From Collinsella sp. TM09-10AT (GTDB lineage Bacteria; Actinomycetota; Coriobacteriia; Coriobacteriales; Coriobacteriaceae), in NCBI RefSeq assembly GCF_003436275.1, contig NZ_QSOP01000001.1:122392-186391 (forward strand): a stretch of DNA of 64,000 nt, in the 5' to 3' direction. The position numbers and the translations under genes were made by a program. The notes beneath the pieces were generated by a model. The model was not told where the DNA came from. It saw nothing but the letters and a program-made list of their open reading frames with translations, and did not search any database. Below, piece by piece: positions 17,374 through 25,856 of the stretch; the stretch's first letter is position 1, and every line of letters starts with the position of its first letter.

Positions 17374-18918
17374 GTGGCCGGAATCGGTTTTGAGCTCAAG
17401 CGCCTGTTTAGGCGCAAGGGCCTGTTTGCCACGATGCGCGCCTATGGCTACGCCGGCATTGTGTGCACGGGCCCCATGCTGCTGGGCGTGCTACTCCAAG
17501 TGGGCATCTTGGTGCTGTGCGGCCTGTGGGGCGTCGGGCGCGCCAACCAGGATCTGCTGGTATGCATGGTGACCTATACGCTGCTGGCCTCACTCACGCT
17601 TACGAGCTTCTTTTCCATGCCCGTCACGCGCTTTTTGGCCGACATGCTTTTTGCCGAGCGCGAGGAAGAGATCTTGCCCTCGTTTTGGGGCTCCAACGCC
17701 ATCATGCTCGTTGCGGGCACGGTGCTCTACGGCATCTTTTTGCTGTTCTCGGGCGCCACACTGCTGCAGGGGCTGCTGTGCCTGTGGCTGTTCAACATTA
17801 TGATCGTCAACTGGAACGGCATGAGCTATCTCACGGCCATCAAGGACTATCGAGGGATCCTGTGCAGCTTTGCGGCTGCCATTGGCATGGCGTGCCTGTG
17901 CGCCCTGGCCGCTCTTGCGCTGGGTCTGCCGCCGGTCGAGGGCCTGCTGGCGTCCATCGCTCTGGGCTACGGCGTGATGCTTGCCTGGGACGTGGTGCTG
18001 CTGTACCGATATTTTCCGCAGAGCGATCGCAGCCCCTGGCTCTTTTTGCAGTGGCTCGATCAGTTTCTGCCGTTGGCGCTCACGGGCCTGTTTACCAACC
18101 TGGGGCTCTTCGCACATCTGGTGATCATTTGGGCCGGGCCCATCGGCGTGCAGGTCAAGGGCTTGTTTTACGGTGCGCCCTATCACGACGTGCCGGCGCT
18201 TATCGCGTTTTTGACCATTCTAGTCACGACCGTCAACTTTGTGGTCTCGGTCGAGGTCAACTTCTATCCGCGCTACCGCGACTACTACAGCCTGTTTAAC
18301 GACGGCGGCGTGGTGGGCGACATTGTGGTGGCCGAGGAGGAGATGCTCTCCACGCTCAACCGCGAACTGCGTTTTTGTGCGCTCAAGCAGCTGTTTGTGA
18401 CCGCGGCGGTCATTTCGCTCGAGACCACGGTGCTCTCGGCCCTGCCGCTGGGCTTTAATAACCTTATGCACGGGTATTTTCGCACGTTATGCGTGGGCTA
18501 CGGACTGTATGCCGTGGGCAATACGGTGATGCTCATCTTGCTGTACTTTACCGACTACAAGGGGGCCGTGCTGGCCTCGGGCCTGTTTTCCGGCGTGGCC
18601 GGGCTGGCGACCCTCGTGTCGCTGTTGTTGCCGCAGCAGTTTTACGGCTTTGGCTTTTTGTTGGGCGCGGCGGTGTTTTTTGTTGTGGCGCTGCTGCGGC
18701 TCGATACCTATACCGCCAACTTGCCGTATCGTATCCTGAGCCAGCAGCCCATCGTGGCGACCGACAAAACGGGTCGCTTTACGCAGCTGGGTCGCTTGCT
18801 CGACCGTGCCGAGCAGCGCTATGAGGAGCTTCGCCATAACGGCGAGCCGCATGGCACGTTTGAGCGCACGGTGGTCCGCGTGTATCGCAACCATTGGGGA
18901 GGTTCTGATGACCGATAG
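17374..18918 (+). CDS. pelG: PelG membrane transporter of the Pel synthase
   Basis: This 514-residue protein starts with GTG at 17374, after GGGGGAG and 3 nt beyond the pelF stop. The start MAGIGFELKRLFRRKGL is the typical PelG opening. About twelve hydrophobic segments follow, in the MOP/Wzx-like flippase pattern, with the conserved loop FYGAPYHDVPALIAFL near residue 270. The C-terminal 60 residues are hydrophilic. PelG forms the membrane channel through which the growing polymer leaves the cytoplasm, together with PelD and PelE. Confidence 0.88.
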   Translation: MAGIGFELKRLFRRKGLFATMRAYGYAGIVCTGPMLLGVLLQVGILVLCGLWGVGRANQDLLVCMVTYTLLASLTLTSFFSMPVTRFLADMLFAEREEEILPSFWGSNAIMLVAGTVLYGIFLLFSGATLLQGLLCLWLFNIMIVNWNGMSYLTAIKDYRGILCSFAAAIGMACLCALAALALGLPPVEGLLASIALGYGVMLAWDVVLLYRYFPQSDRSPWLFLQWLDQFLPLALTGLFTNLGLFAHLVIIWAGPIGVQVKGLFYGAPYHDVPALIAFLTILVTTVNFVVSVEVNFYPRYRDYYSLFNDGGVVGDIVVAEEEMLSTLNRELRFCALKQLFVTAAVISLETTVLSALPLGFNNLMHGYFRTLCVGYGLYAVGNTVMLILLYFTDYKGAVLASGLFSGVAGLATLVSLLLPQQFYGFGFLLGAAVFFVVALLRLDTYTANLPYRILSQQPIVATDKTGRFTQLGRLLDRAEQRYEELRHNGEPHGTFERTVVRVYRNHWGGSDDR

Positions 18919-20677
18919 GATGATGTCTCGTCGCCGTCTGCTTGAAGCGGCTGCCGGTGCGCTGCTACTTTCGGGCTGCTCGTCTCAGGACGAATCCTCG
19001 ACCAAAAAGCCCAAAAAGCAGGGCAAGATCAAAAAGGCCGAGGCCTCGGGCGAAGCCAAGCACCTCCGCGATAAGGACGAGCTGTACGAGGTTTACGACG
19101 ACTCGGGCATTGTGACCATGTACCTGACGGTCTCGCGCGGCAACAGCTCCGAGAACACCGACCACAGCTGGGCCGAGATCAACACGTACTCGGTCTACGA
19201 CTACGCCGACATGGGCGTGACGCGTTATCAGGTTATGGGCCTGCTGCAGGCGGGCGACGAAAAGGGTCCCGTGGCCGGCGAAGTGGGCTATGGCGAGGAA
19301 GCGCCCAATGCCACCGTGCAGGTGCGCGGTCAGACGTCGAGTTCCAACACGCAAAAGAATTACAAGGTGGAGCTCAAAAAGGGCAAGGGTGCCTGGCGCC
19401 AGCAACGTGCGATTGCGCTCAACAAGCACATGGGCGAGGGCATGCGCTTTCGCAACAAGATGGCCTATGACCTTATTCGCGGGATTCCCCAGATGATGGG
19501 CCTGCGCACGCAGTTTGTGCATCTATGGGTGTGCGACCAGACCGAGAAATCCAACGACACCTTTGAGGACTATGGCCTGTTTACGCAGGTGGAGCAACTC
19601 AACAAAACGGCGCTCAAGGCACATGGCCTGGATAAGAACGGGCATCTGTACAAGGTGAACAGCTTCGATTTCCACCGCTACGAGGACACCATAAAACTTG
19701 CCGACGACCCCGACTACAACCAGGCTAATTTTGAGGGCATGCTCGAGATCAAAGGCGACTCGGACCACACCAAGCTCATCGAGATGCTCGACGCGCTCAA
19801 CGATGAATCGCAAAAGATCGACGACGTGCTCGATACCTACTTTGATACCGAGAACCTGGTCTATTGGCTGGCGTTTCAGATCCTGACGGGCAACTGCGAT
19901 ACTCAGAACCGTAACTGTTATCTGTACAGCCCGCTCAACTCAAATACCTGGTACTTTTTAGATTGGGATAACGACGGAATGCTGCGTAAGCTGGAGCTTT
20001 CTCTTGCCGGGTTCTCGGACTATGCGAGCTGGGAGCGCGGCGTAAGTAACTATTGGGGCAACGTGCTATTCAATCGTGCGCTGCGCAGCAAATCGTTCCG
20101 CAGTGAGCTCGACCGCGCCGTCAAGGACCTGCGCTCGTATATGACCGAGGCACGCCTGGCCAAGATGATTAAACATTATCGCGAGGTGACCGAATCGCTG
20201 GTCTTTGCTTCGCCCGATATCGACAATCTGCCTGTCACCAAGGACCAATACGAGCAAATCGCCGCGGCGATTCCCTCCGAGATTGAGGAGAACTACAAGA
20301 GCTTTTGCGAGAGCTATAACAAGCCCATGCCGTTCTACATTGGCGTGCCGCAGATCGATAACGGTAAGCTGCGCATGAACTGGGATGCATCCTACGACTT
20401 TAAGGCGCGTGACATCCGCTATACCGTGGAGCTGGCGCGCGACTATGCCATAAGCGACGTGCTTTTTAAGGCCGAGGACGTGCTGCTTCCCGAGGTGACC
20501 TGCGATGCTCCCGATGCCGGCCAGTATTTTGTGCGCGTGCGCGCCACCAACTCAGATGGCTATACGCAAGATGCGTTTGACTACTATGTGACCGACGACG
20601 GCAAGCACTACGGCATGAAGTGTTTTTACGTGCAAGACGGCGGTAAGGTCGTGGAGGACACGTATGAGGAGGGCTAG
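18908..20677 (+). CDS. CotH-family lipoprotein of the Pel operon
   Basis: The ATG at 18908 has an excellent GGGGAGG site and overlaps pelG by 11 nt; it gives 589 residues. The N-terminus has a twin-arginine-like SRRRLLEAAAG and a lipobox LLSGC with Cys at residue 24, so it is likely a surface lipoprotein exported by Tat or Sec. A Lys/Glu-rich linker follows. The CotH domain contains VRGQTSSSNTQKNYKVELK, LNKHMGEGMRFRNKMAYDL and YLFDWDND-like FLDWDNDGML, which match the atypical kinase core of CotH (spore coat kinase) proteins. The C-terminal 100 residues look like a fibronectin-type strand domain. Its place after pelG suggests a role in the secreted matrix; the substrate is unknown. Confidence 0.8.
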   Translation: MTDRMMSRRRLLEAAAGALLLSGCSSQDESSTKKPKKQGKIKKAEASGEAKHLRDKDELYEVYDDSGIVTMYLTVSRGNSSENTDHSWAEINTYSVYDYADMGVTRYQVMGLLQAGDEKGPVAGEVGYGEEAPNATVQVRGQTSSSNTQKNYKVELKKGKGAWRQQRAIALNKHMGEGMRFRNKMAYDLIRGIPQMMGLRTQFVHLWVCDQTEKSNDTFEDYGLFTQVEQLNKTALKAHGLDKNGHLYKVNSFDFHRYEDTIKLADDPDYNQANFEGMLEIKGDSDHTKLIEMLDALNDESQKIDDVLDTYFDTENLVYWLAFQILTGNCDTQNRNCYLYSPLNSNTWYFLDWDNDGMLRKLELSLAGFSDYASWERGVSNYWGNVLFNRALRSKSFRSELDRAVKDLRSYMTEARLAKMIKHYREVTESLVFASPDIDNLPVTKDQYEQIAAAIPSEIEENYKSFCESYNKPMPFYIGVPQIDNGKLRMNWDASYDFKARDIRYTVELARDYAISDVLFKAEDVLLPEVTCDAPDAGQYFVRVRATNSDGYTQDAFDYYVTDDGKHYGMKCFYVQDGGKVVEDTYEEG

Positions 20678-21455
20678 CGCGCTGCTTGAGCGCCTGGCGG
20701 CACCTCCCGCGCGTACCACGCAGGAGCGTTACCGCCACGAGCTCAAATATCTTATTAACGAGGGCGAGCACGCCTCGCTTGCCTGTCGCATGGCGCCGGT
20801 GTTTAAGCTGGATAAGCATGCGCGGGCGGGCGGCTACACCATCCGCAGCCTGTACTTTGACGACTACTGCAACTCGGCCTACGAGGAAAAAGACGCCGGT
20901 ATCCTTATGCGCAAAAAGTATCGCGTGCGCATCTATAACGGCAGCGACAAGGTGATTAAGCTCGAGCGTAAAAAGAAGTACGGCAGCTGGATCTACAAGG
21001 AGGACGCGCCGCCCACGCGTGGCGAGTTTGAGCAGATTCTGGCCGGCGACTACGACTTTTTGCTGAGGAGTCCGCACCAACTCTGCCGTGAGTTCTACAT
21101 CGAGTGCATCTGCAATATGATGCGCCCGCGGACCATCGTGGACTACGAGCGCGAGCCGTGGGTGATGGACGAGGGAACCGTGCGCATTACCTTTGATAGC
21201 AACGTGCGTGCGGCGGTGGGGAGCTTTGACATCTTTGACGCGACGTTGCCCGCGTTGCCCGTGCTGGAGCCCGGCAAGCTGGTGATGGAGGTCAAGTTTA
21301 CCGAGTTTTGCCCGCAGCTGGTGCGCGATATGGTGCCGCCAGGTGCGGCCGAGCTTACGGCGGTCTCCAAGTACTGCCTGTGTTACGAAAAGACCGCCTA
21401 CCTGCGCGGATTTAATTACTGGGAATCGGATTTTGAGAACCGAGGGGATATTTAG
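20664..21455 (+). CDS. VTC-domain protein (polyphosphate polymerase-type)
   Basis: This 263-residue protein overlaps the CotH gene by 14 nt. It has the VTC tunnel-fold pattern of basic residues: RYRHELKYLI near the start, IRSLYFDDY, RKKYRVRIY, KLERKKKYGSW and, toward the end, LVMEVKFTEF and SKYCLCYEK. In yeast Vtc4 this domain makes polyphosphate; bacterial versions are often annotated as polyphosphate polymerase domain proteins. Such genes commonly neighbour CotH and DUF4956 genes. There are no membrane segments, so it probably works at the cytoplasmic face with the DUF4956 protein. The product in this pathway is not known. Confidence 0.82.
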   Translation: MRRASALLERLAAPPARTTQERYRHELKYLINEGEHASLACRMAPVFKLDKHARAGGYTIRSLYFDDYCNSAYEEKDAGILMRKKYRVRIYNGSDKVIKLERKKKYGSWIYKEDAPPTRGEFEQILAGDYDFLLRSPHQLCREFYIECICNMMRPRTIVDYEREPWVMDEGTVRITFDSNVRAAVGSFDIFDATLPALPVLEPGKLVMEVKFTEFCPQLVRDMVPPGAAELTAVSKYCLCYEKTAYLRGFNYWESDFENRGDI

Positions 21456-21458
21456 ACC

Positions 21459-22124
21459 ATGAGCACCAGGGACTTTTTTAAGAACTCCGTCTTGGAGGCG
21501 TTTGGTCAGGTCGACCCTGCCAAGATTGGCCTGTCACTGCTCGTGGCGCTCGCCATGGGCATCCTGATCTATTACGTGTACAAGCGCTTTTTTACCGGCG
21601 TGGTGTATTCGCGCAGTTTTGCCGTAACGCTCGTTGGCATGTGCGTGCTCACCTGCATGGTCACGCTCGCGATCTCGACGAATGTGGTCATCTCGCTCGG
21701 TATGGTCGGTGCTCTGTCTATTGTCCGCTACCGCACGGCGGTCAAGGATCCGCTCGACCTGTTGTATCTGTTTTGGGCCATTACCACAGGCATTACTGCA
21801 GGCGCCGGTATGTATGCGCTCGTAGGACTCACGGCAGTGGTGATCGTGGTGATGATCGCCGGCTTTGCGAGCCACCAGGACAAGGCGCGCGTGTACATGA
21901 TGGTCATCCACTACACGGGGCAGACCACCGGCGATGATATCGTTCGCGCGTTTGGACGCACCAAGTTCACCGTCAAATCCAAGACGATGCGCGGTGACAA
22001 GGTCGAGATGGCCGTCGAGGTCTTCTCGGACGGTGTGGACATGCCCTACGCCGACGCCATCCGCGCGCTCGATGGCGTGGAAGATCTAACGTTGATCCAA
22101 TACAACGGCGAATATCACGGCTAA
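21459..22124 (+). CDS. DUF4956 membrane protein
   Basis: This 221-residue protein starts 3 nt after the VTC gene stop. It has four hydrophobic segments (about residues 24-42, 51-70, 74-92 and 105-132). They enclose the family hallmark GMVGALSIVRYRTAVKDP, and a soluble C-terminal domain of about 85 residues follows. DUF4956 proteins are regularly encoded beside VTC-domain proteins. It may form the membrane exit or anchor for that enzyme, but its function is unproven. It is the last gene of the Pel operon and is followed after 6 nt by a strong hairpin element. Confidence 0.82.
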   Translation: MSTRDFFKNSVLEAFGQVDPAKIGLSLLVALAMGILIYYVYKRFFTGVVYSRSFAVTLVGMCVLTCMVTLAISTNVVISLGMVGALSIVRYRTAVKDPLDLLYLFWAITTGITAGAGMYALVGLTAVVIVVMIAGFASHQDKARVYMMVIHYTGQTTGDDIVRAFGRTKFTVKSKTMRGDKVEMAVEVFSDGVDMPYADAIRALDGVEDLTLIQYNGEYHG

Positions 22125-22130
22125 TTTTGT

Positions 22131-22171
22131 TCCGGCGTTTTAACAAACGCCGGACCGCTCGACGCTGCGCG
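22131..22171. repeat. Hairpin repeat element, copy A
   Basis: A perfect 10-bp stem (22131-22140 with 22145-22154) closes a TAAC loop and is followed by a conserved tail containing tcgacgctgcgcg. It begins 6 nt after the DUF4956 stop. A second copy with compensatory stem changes is at 40217-40257. Downstream, a 7-bp hairpin cgcgtac/gtacgcg lies at 22209-22227. No U-tract follows the first hairpin. Confidence 0.6.
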
Positions 22172-22328
22172 GACATCTGCCGGGCGATCTGCCGCTCAAA
22201 CCGTCGCTCGCGTACATAAAGTACGCGTCGCTCCTCTTTCGCGGCACCTCGCCACGGCAGCTGCCCGCTCGCTGGCGTACGATCTTCATGGATGGTTTAT
22301 TCGGTTCGGTTTTTGGGGACGGTGTTGC

Positions 22329-23321
22329 GTGGACGTGCAACAGTTAGAAGAGGACTGGGCTGTCAGGGCTGGTGCGCGTGAGGCGCGTCTTGTTGCGGCC
22401 TCGCATGTGCCGGCGGCGCTGTCGATGCTGGGGATTGTGCAGCCCGGCGATCGCTTGGTGGCCTTTGCGGACGACTTTGCCGATGCATTTGCCTGCGGCT
22501 TTGATGGCTGCGATGTTGCGCTGGTGGGGGAGCCTGCGGCTGCGGCGTTTGCTGCTGCGTCCGAAGGCTTTGATGCTTCGTTTGATGCCGAGGGGCCGCA
22601 CCTGTGGTGGTTCGTCAACTCCATCGGCGGGTTTGGTCTGCGTGTGCCCGACCTTCGCGCTCTGGGCCGCGCCGCTCGTGAGCCGCATGCGCTGCTCGTG
22701 GTTGATAACACTGCGTCAGGCGTCTTTGGGTGCAACCCGCTGCGTCTGGGCGCCGTGCTTTCGCTCGAGGCACTCGACCGTGTGTGTGCCGGCGTTGCGC
22801 CGCGCAAACTCGTCGCCGCTTCGGTGGCGCGCTCGCAGCTTAAGCGCCATCGCGTGGATGCCGCCGCCGAGTGTGCGCATGCGCTTCTTGCGGATTGCGG
22901 TGCGTCTGCACTCGACCTTTCTGCTAATGAGGCTTGCATGCTGGAGCGGGGGCTGTCTTCGCTCGACGCTCGCATGCAGGCCCACTTCGATCGCGCCCGT
23001 GCGCTCGCCGAGTATCTGGCCGCCAACGAGATGGTGCGCAACGTACGCTATCCCGGGCTGAGCTCGCATCCTGACCATGTGGCTGCAACGGGAATCCTGG
23101 AGCACGGCTTTGGCCCAGCAGTAGAATTTGACCTAATCGAGCGTAGCGCGGGCGAGCTGTTCGACGCTTTGCCGGACGAATTCCGCACATCACCCGCCGG
23201 CGGCTCAACAACGCGCCTTTCGGCCCCGCGCGGTAAGCAGGGGAGCGCCATCCGCCTCTTCGCCGGCACAGACGACCCTCTGCAGGTGGCTGCCACTCTC
23301 GATAACGCCCTTCGCAAGTAG
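22329..23321 (+). CDS. Cys/Met-metabolism PLP-type protein lacking the expected catalytic lysine
   Basis: This 330-residue protein starts with GTG at 22329. Its fold pattern is that of cystathionine gamma-synthase-like enzymes but it is about 50 residues shorter than usual. The cofactor-binding aspartate motif is kept (VVDNT, D126-T128), and the C-terminal part with VRYPGLSSHPDH and FGPAVEFDL aligns well with the family. Where active members have the Schiff-base lysine in an SATKY-like motif about 20 residues later, this protein reads LSLEALDRVCAG and has no lysine. I infer a pseudoenzyme or a strongly diverged enzyme. It stands alone between intergenic repeats, with no methionine genes nearby. 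Confidence 0.7.
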   Translation: MDVQQLEEDWAVRAGAREARLVAASHVPAALSMLGIVQPGDRLVAFADDFADAFACGFDGCDVALVGEPAAAAFAAASEGFDASFDAEGPHLWWFVNSIGGFGLRVPDLRALGRAAREPHALLVVDNTASGVFGCNPLRLGAVLSLEALDRVCAGVAPRKLVAASVARSQLKRHRVDAAAECAHALLADCGASALDLSANEACMLERGLSSLDARMQAHFDRARALAEYLAANEMVRNVRYPGLSSHPDHVAATGILEHGFGPAVEFDLIERSAGELFDALPDEFRTSPAGGSTTRLSAPRGKQGSAIRLFAGTDDPLQVAATLDNALRK

Positions 23322-23352
23322 CTAATCGGGGTCTATGTCATGAAAACGGTCT

Positions 23353-23480
23353 ATTTACTACGTTTAAGCAATAGGGGTCGACCACACCCGCCTATTTTGA
23401 AAATTACCAAGCTGTTTACCAGCGGTTTTAATTTCATAATGTCCGGTATGGTCGTGGGTATTCAACTAAACGTAGTAGAT
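23353..23480. repeat. Intergenic inverted-repeat element
   Basis: Outer arms atttactacgttta (23353-23366) and taaacgtagtagat (23467-23480) pair in 13 of 14 positions. Nested arms cgaccacacc (23379-23388) and ggtatggtcg (23445-23454) pair in 9 of 10. The interior is AT-rich, unlike the flanking genes. The element lies between two convergent genes and has a MITE-like form, with no ORF. Confidence 0.5.
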
Positions 23481-23544
23481 GGGCCCGTTTTGTGGCGCGA
23501 GCCTCAACCCGAGGGCGCTGTGGGCTAAAAACCGCCTAAAAGGA

Positions 23545-23892
23545 CTACTCCGCGTTGATGCTGGCGATGAGGACGTCGGCTTTGGCGGCTATGGCCTGGT
23601 TGATGTCAGCCTGCAGCTCCTCGTACACCGCTATGGCTCGCTCGCCGGCGGGGGTGAGGGTGGATCCGCGGGCGCCGTCGCGCTCGATGAGCTTGCAGCC
23701 CAGCTGTCCTTCGGCCTCGTTCACGATGCGCCAGGCCTTGGAATACGCCATGCCCATGCTTTTGGCGGCGCGGTTGAGCGAGTGCTCCCGGGCAATACCC
23801 TGCAGCAGCAAGACACAGCCGTGGCCAAACACGCCCGGCAGGTCTTTGTCGCACGCTTGAATGACCAACTTTGCCGTCGTCTTGTACTCCAT
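23545..23892 (-). CDS. ModE-like winged-helix transcription regulator (DNA-binding domain only)
   Basis: From the ATG at 23892 the protein has 115 residues; a GTG at 23901 is too close to the AGGGAG site. It matches the N-terminal domain of ModE and related LysR-type helix-turn-helix proteins: GIAREHSLNRAAKSMGMAYSKAWRIVNEAE is the recognition region (long motif, about residues 32-61), followed by LIERDGARGSTLTPAGE. The C-terminal molybdate-binding domains of full ModE are absent, as in many anaerobes. It is encoded divergently from guaB. The target and ligand are unknown; it could control molybdate or oxyanion genes elsewhere. Confidence 0.78.
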   Translation of the reverse strand: MEYKTTAKLVIQACDKDLPGVFGHGCVLLLQGIAREHSLNRAAKSMGMAYSKAWRIVNEAEGQLGCKLIERDGARGSTLTPAGERAIAVYEELQADINQAIAAKADVLIASINAE

Positions 23893-23977
23893 GTGCTCCA
23901 CGTCTCCCTGCTAAAGTGTTTGCTGGGCAAACGCAAAGCCTGCGTCAAACCCTCGTGTGCTCTTCTTAAATCATGCA

Positions 23978-24006
23978 TTGTAGCAGTCAAAGTGCGTTAA
24001 GATACT
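23978..24006 (+). promoter_or_regulatory. Predicted guaB promoter
   Basis: TTGTAG (23978-23983) and GATACT (24001-24006) are separated by 17 nt, 80 nt upstream of the guaB start. Just downstream lies the perfect 12-bp palindrome ttgggcgcccaa (24016-24027), which could be an operator in the leader. Confidence 0.45.
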
Positions 24007-24085
24007 TCCCCAGTATTGGGCGCCCAAGGTTGGGCTGGGTCCTACGAGGCCTGCAGCCGACCGGTCGCATGGAAAAAGGAGAAAC

Positions 24086-25597
24086 ATGGCTACGTTCTTT
24101 CCCGGTGAGTCCCACACGTTTTCGGAGTATCTGCTGGTCCCTGGTTACTCGTCCTCGCAGTGCATCCCCAACAACGTCTCTCTTAAGACGCCGCTAACCC
24201 GCTTTAAACGCGGTGAGAAGCCGGCAATCACCCTGAACATCCCCATGGTTTCCGCCATCATGCAGTCCGTCTCGGGCGTCGACATGGGTGTCGCGCTCGC
24301 TACCGAGGGTGGCCTGTCCTTCATTTACGGTTCCCAGGCTCCCGAGTCCGAGGCCGCTATGGTCAAGGCCGTCAAGGATCACAAGGCCGGCTTCGTTCAG
24401 TCCGATTCCACGCTGACCCCCGACATGACCATGGAGCAGGTCATCGAGCTCAAGGAGAAGACCGGTCACTCCACCATGCCGGTCACCGACGACGGCACTC
24501 CCAAGGGCAAGCTCCTGGGTATCGTCACCAGCCGTGACTATCGCCCCAGCCGCGATGACCACCAGAAGAAGGTCTCCGAGTTCATGACCCCGCGTGAGCA
24601 GCTCATCGTGGGCGATAAGAACATCAGCCTCAAGGTTGCCAACGACGTCATCTGGGACAACAAGCTCAACGCTCTGCCTATCGTTGACGACAACGATCAC
24701 CTCATGGGCATCGTCTTCCGCAAGGATTACGACAGCCACAAGACCAACCCCAACGAGCTGCTCGACGGCGATAAGCGCTACATGGTCGGCGCCGGTATCA
24801 ACACCCGCGACTATGCCGAGCGCGTGCCGCTGCTCATCGAGGCCGGCGCCGATGTCTTGTGCATCGACTCTTCCGAGGGCTTCAGCGAGTGGCAGAAGCG
24901 CACCATCGAGTGGATCCGCGCCAACTACGGCGAGGACGTCAAGGTCGGTGCCGGTAACGTCGTCGACGCCGAGGGCTTCCGCTTCCTGGCCGACTGCGGT
25001 GCCGACTTCATCAAGGTCGGTATCGGCGGCGGTTCCATCTGCATTACCCGCGAGACTAAGGGCATTGGCCGTGGCCAGGCCACCGCGCTGATCGACGTCT
25101 GCCGCGCTCGCGACGAGTACTACGAGGAGACCGGCGTCTACGTGCCCGTGTGCTCCGACGGCGGTATCGTCTACGACTACCACATGACGCTCGCCCTTGC
25201 CATGGGTGCCGACTTTATGATGCTGGGTCGCTACTTCGCCCGCTTTGACGAGAGCCCGACCGAGCGCGTCAACGTCAACGGCCAGTACATGAAGGAGTAC
25301 TGGGGCGAGGGCTCTGCGCGTGCCCGCAACTGGCAGCGCTACGACCTGGGCGGCGCCGCGAAGCTCAGCTTCGTCGAGGGCGTTGACTCCTACGTTCCCT
25401 ACGCCGGTTCCCTCAAGGACGGCGTGGGCGGCACGCTCTACAAGGTCAAGTCCACGATGTGCAACTGCGGTGCCCTCTCGATCCCCGAGCTCCAGGAAAA
25501 GGCACGCCTGACACTGGTAAGCTCGACCTCGATCGTCGAAGGCGGCGCCCACGACGTCGTAGTCAAGGACTCCCAACAGAGCGTAACGTATCGATAA
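24086..25597 (+). CDS. guaB: IMP dehydrogenase
   Basis: This 503-residue enzyme oxidises IMP to XMP with NAD+, the first step of GMP synthesis. The barrel part has [14 protein letters not shown] near residue 51 and the catalytic loop with Cys in [15 protein letters not shown]. The flap motif is [11 protein letters not shown]. Two CBS domains are inserted at about residues 115-235 ([20 protein letters not shown]). The ATG follows AAAAAGGAG with ideal spacing. It is monocistronic, ending at a strong hairpin at 25646. Confidence 0.95.
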   Translation: MATFFPGESHTFSEYLLVPGYSSSQCIPNNVSLKTPLTRFKRGEKPAITLNIPMVSAIMQSVSGVDMGVALATEGGLSFIYGSQAPESEAAMVKAVKDHKAGFVQSDSTLTPDMTMEQVIELKEKTGHSTMPVTDDGTPKGKLLGIVTSRDYRPSRDDHQKKVSEFMTPREQLIVGDKNISLKVANDVIWDNKLNALPIVDDNDHLMGIVFRKDYDSHKTNPNELLDGDKRYMVGAGINTRDYAERVPLLIEAGADVLCIDSSEGFSEWQKRTIEWIRANYGEDVKVGAGNVVDAEGFRFLADCGADFIKVGIGGGSICITRETKGIGRGQATALIDVCRARDEYYEETGVYVPVCSDGGIVYDYHMTLALAMGADFMMLGRYFARFDESPTERVNVNGQYMKEYWGEGSARARNWQRYDLGGAAKLSFVEGVDSYVPYAGSLKDGVGGTLYKVKSTMCNCGALSIPELQEKARLTLVSSTSIVEGGAHDVVVKDSQQSVTYR

Positions 25598-25645
25598 GAT
25601 AAGACCTGCACATAAAGGTTGAGCCTCAACCACGTTATTTAGATA

Positions 25646-25680
25646 AAGCGAGATGCCTGCAAGTCGCAGACATCTCGCTT
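25646..25680. terminator. Terminator hairpin after guaB
   Basis: Arms aagcgagatgcctgc (25646-25660) and gcagacatctcgctt (25666-25680) pair in 14 of 15 positions around a 5-nt loop. A T-rich stretch (gttgtattt) follows, so it probably ends the guaB transcript. Confidence 0.7.
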
Positions 25681-25714
25681 GTTGTATTTGCTATCATCAG
25701 TCAAGTTAACCTTA

Positions 25715-25833
25715 GGGTCGGGCGGTTTAGCTTTGTTCGCTACAAGTTCCGCACGCAAAGAAGAGCACTTAATGTGCTCTTCGTCTTGCGCAGGACTGTC
25801 CGCAGTAGCGAATAAAGCTAAGCCGACCGACCC
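25715..25833. repeat. Long imperfect inverted repeat upstream of leuS
   Basis: Outer arms 25715-25742 and 25806-25833 (28 nt each) pair in about 25 of 28 positions. The interior folds further: gaagagcac/gtgctcttc form a hairpin around a TTAA-centred loop near 25760-25782. The whole 119-bp segment can form one extended hairpin ending 23 nt before the leuS start. It is either a MITE-like insertion or a structured leuS leader. The T-box core (AGGGTGGnACCGCG) is absent. Confidence 0.6.
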
Positions 25834-25856
25834 CATTAAAGATTAAAGGAGCTGAT

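Noticed and set aside
25598..25856. T-box riboswitch before leuS
   Set aside because: The conserved antiterminator core and specifier stem are absent; only inverted repeats are present.
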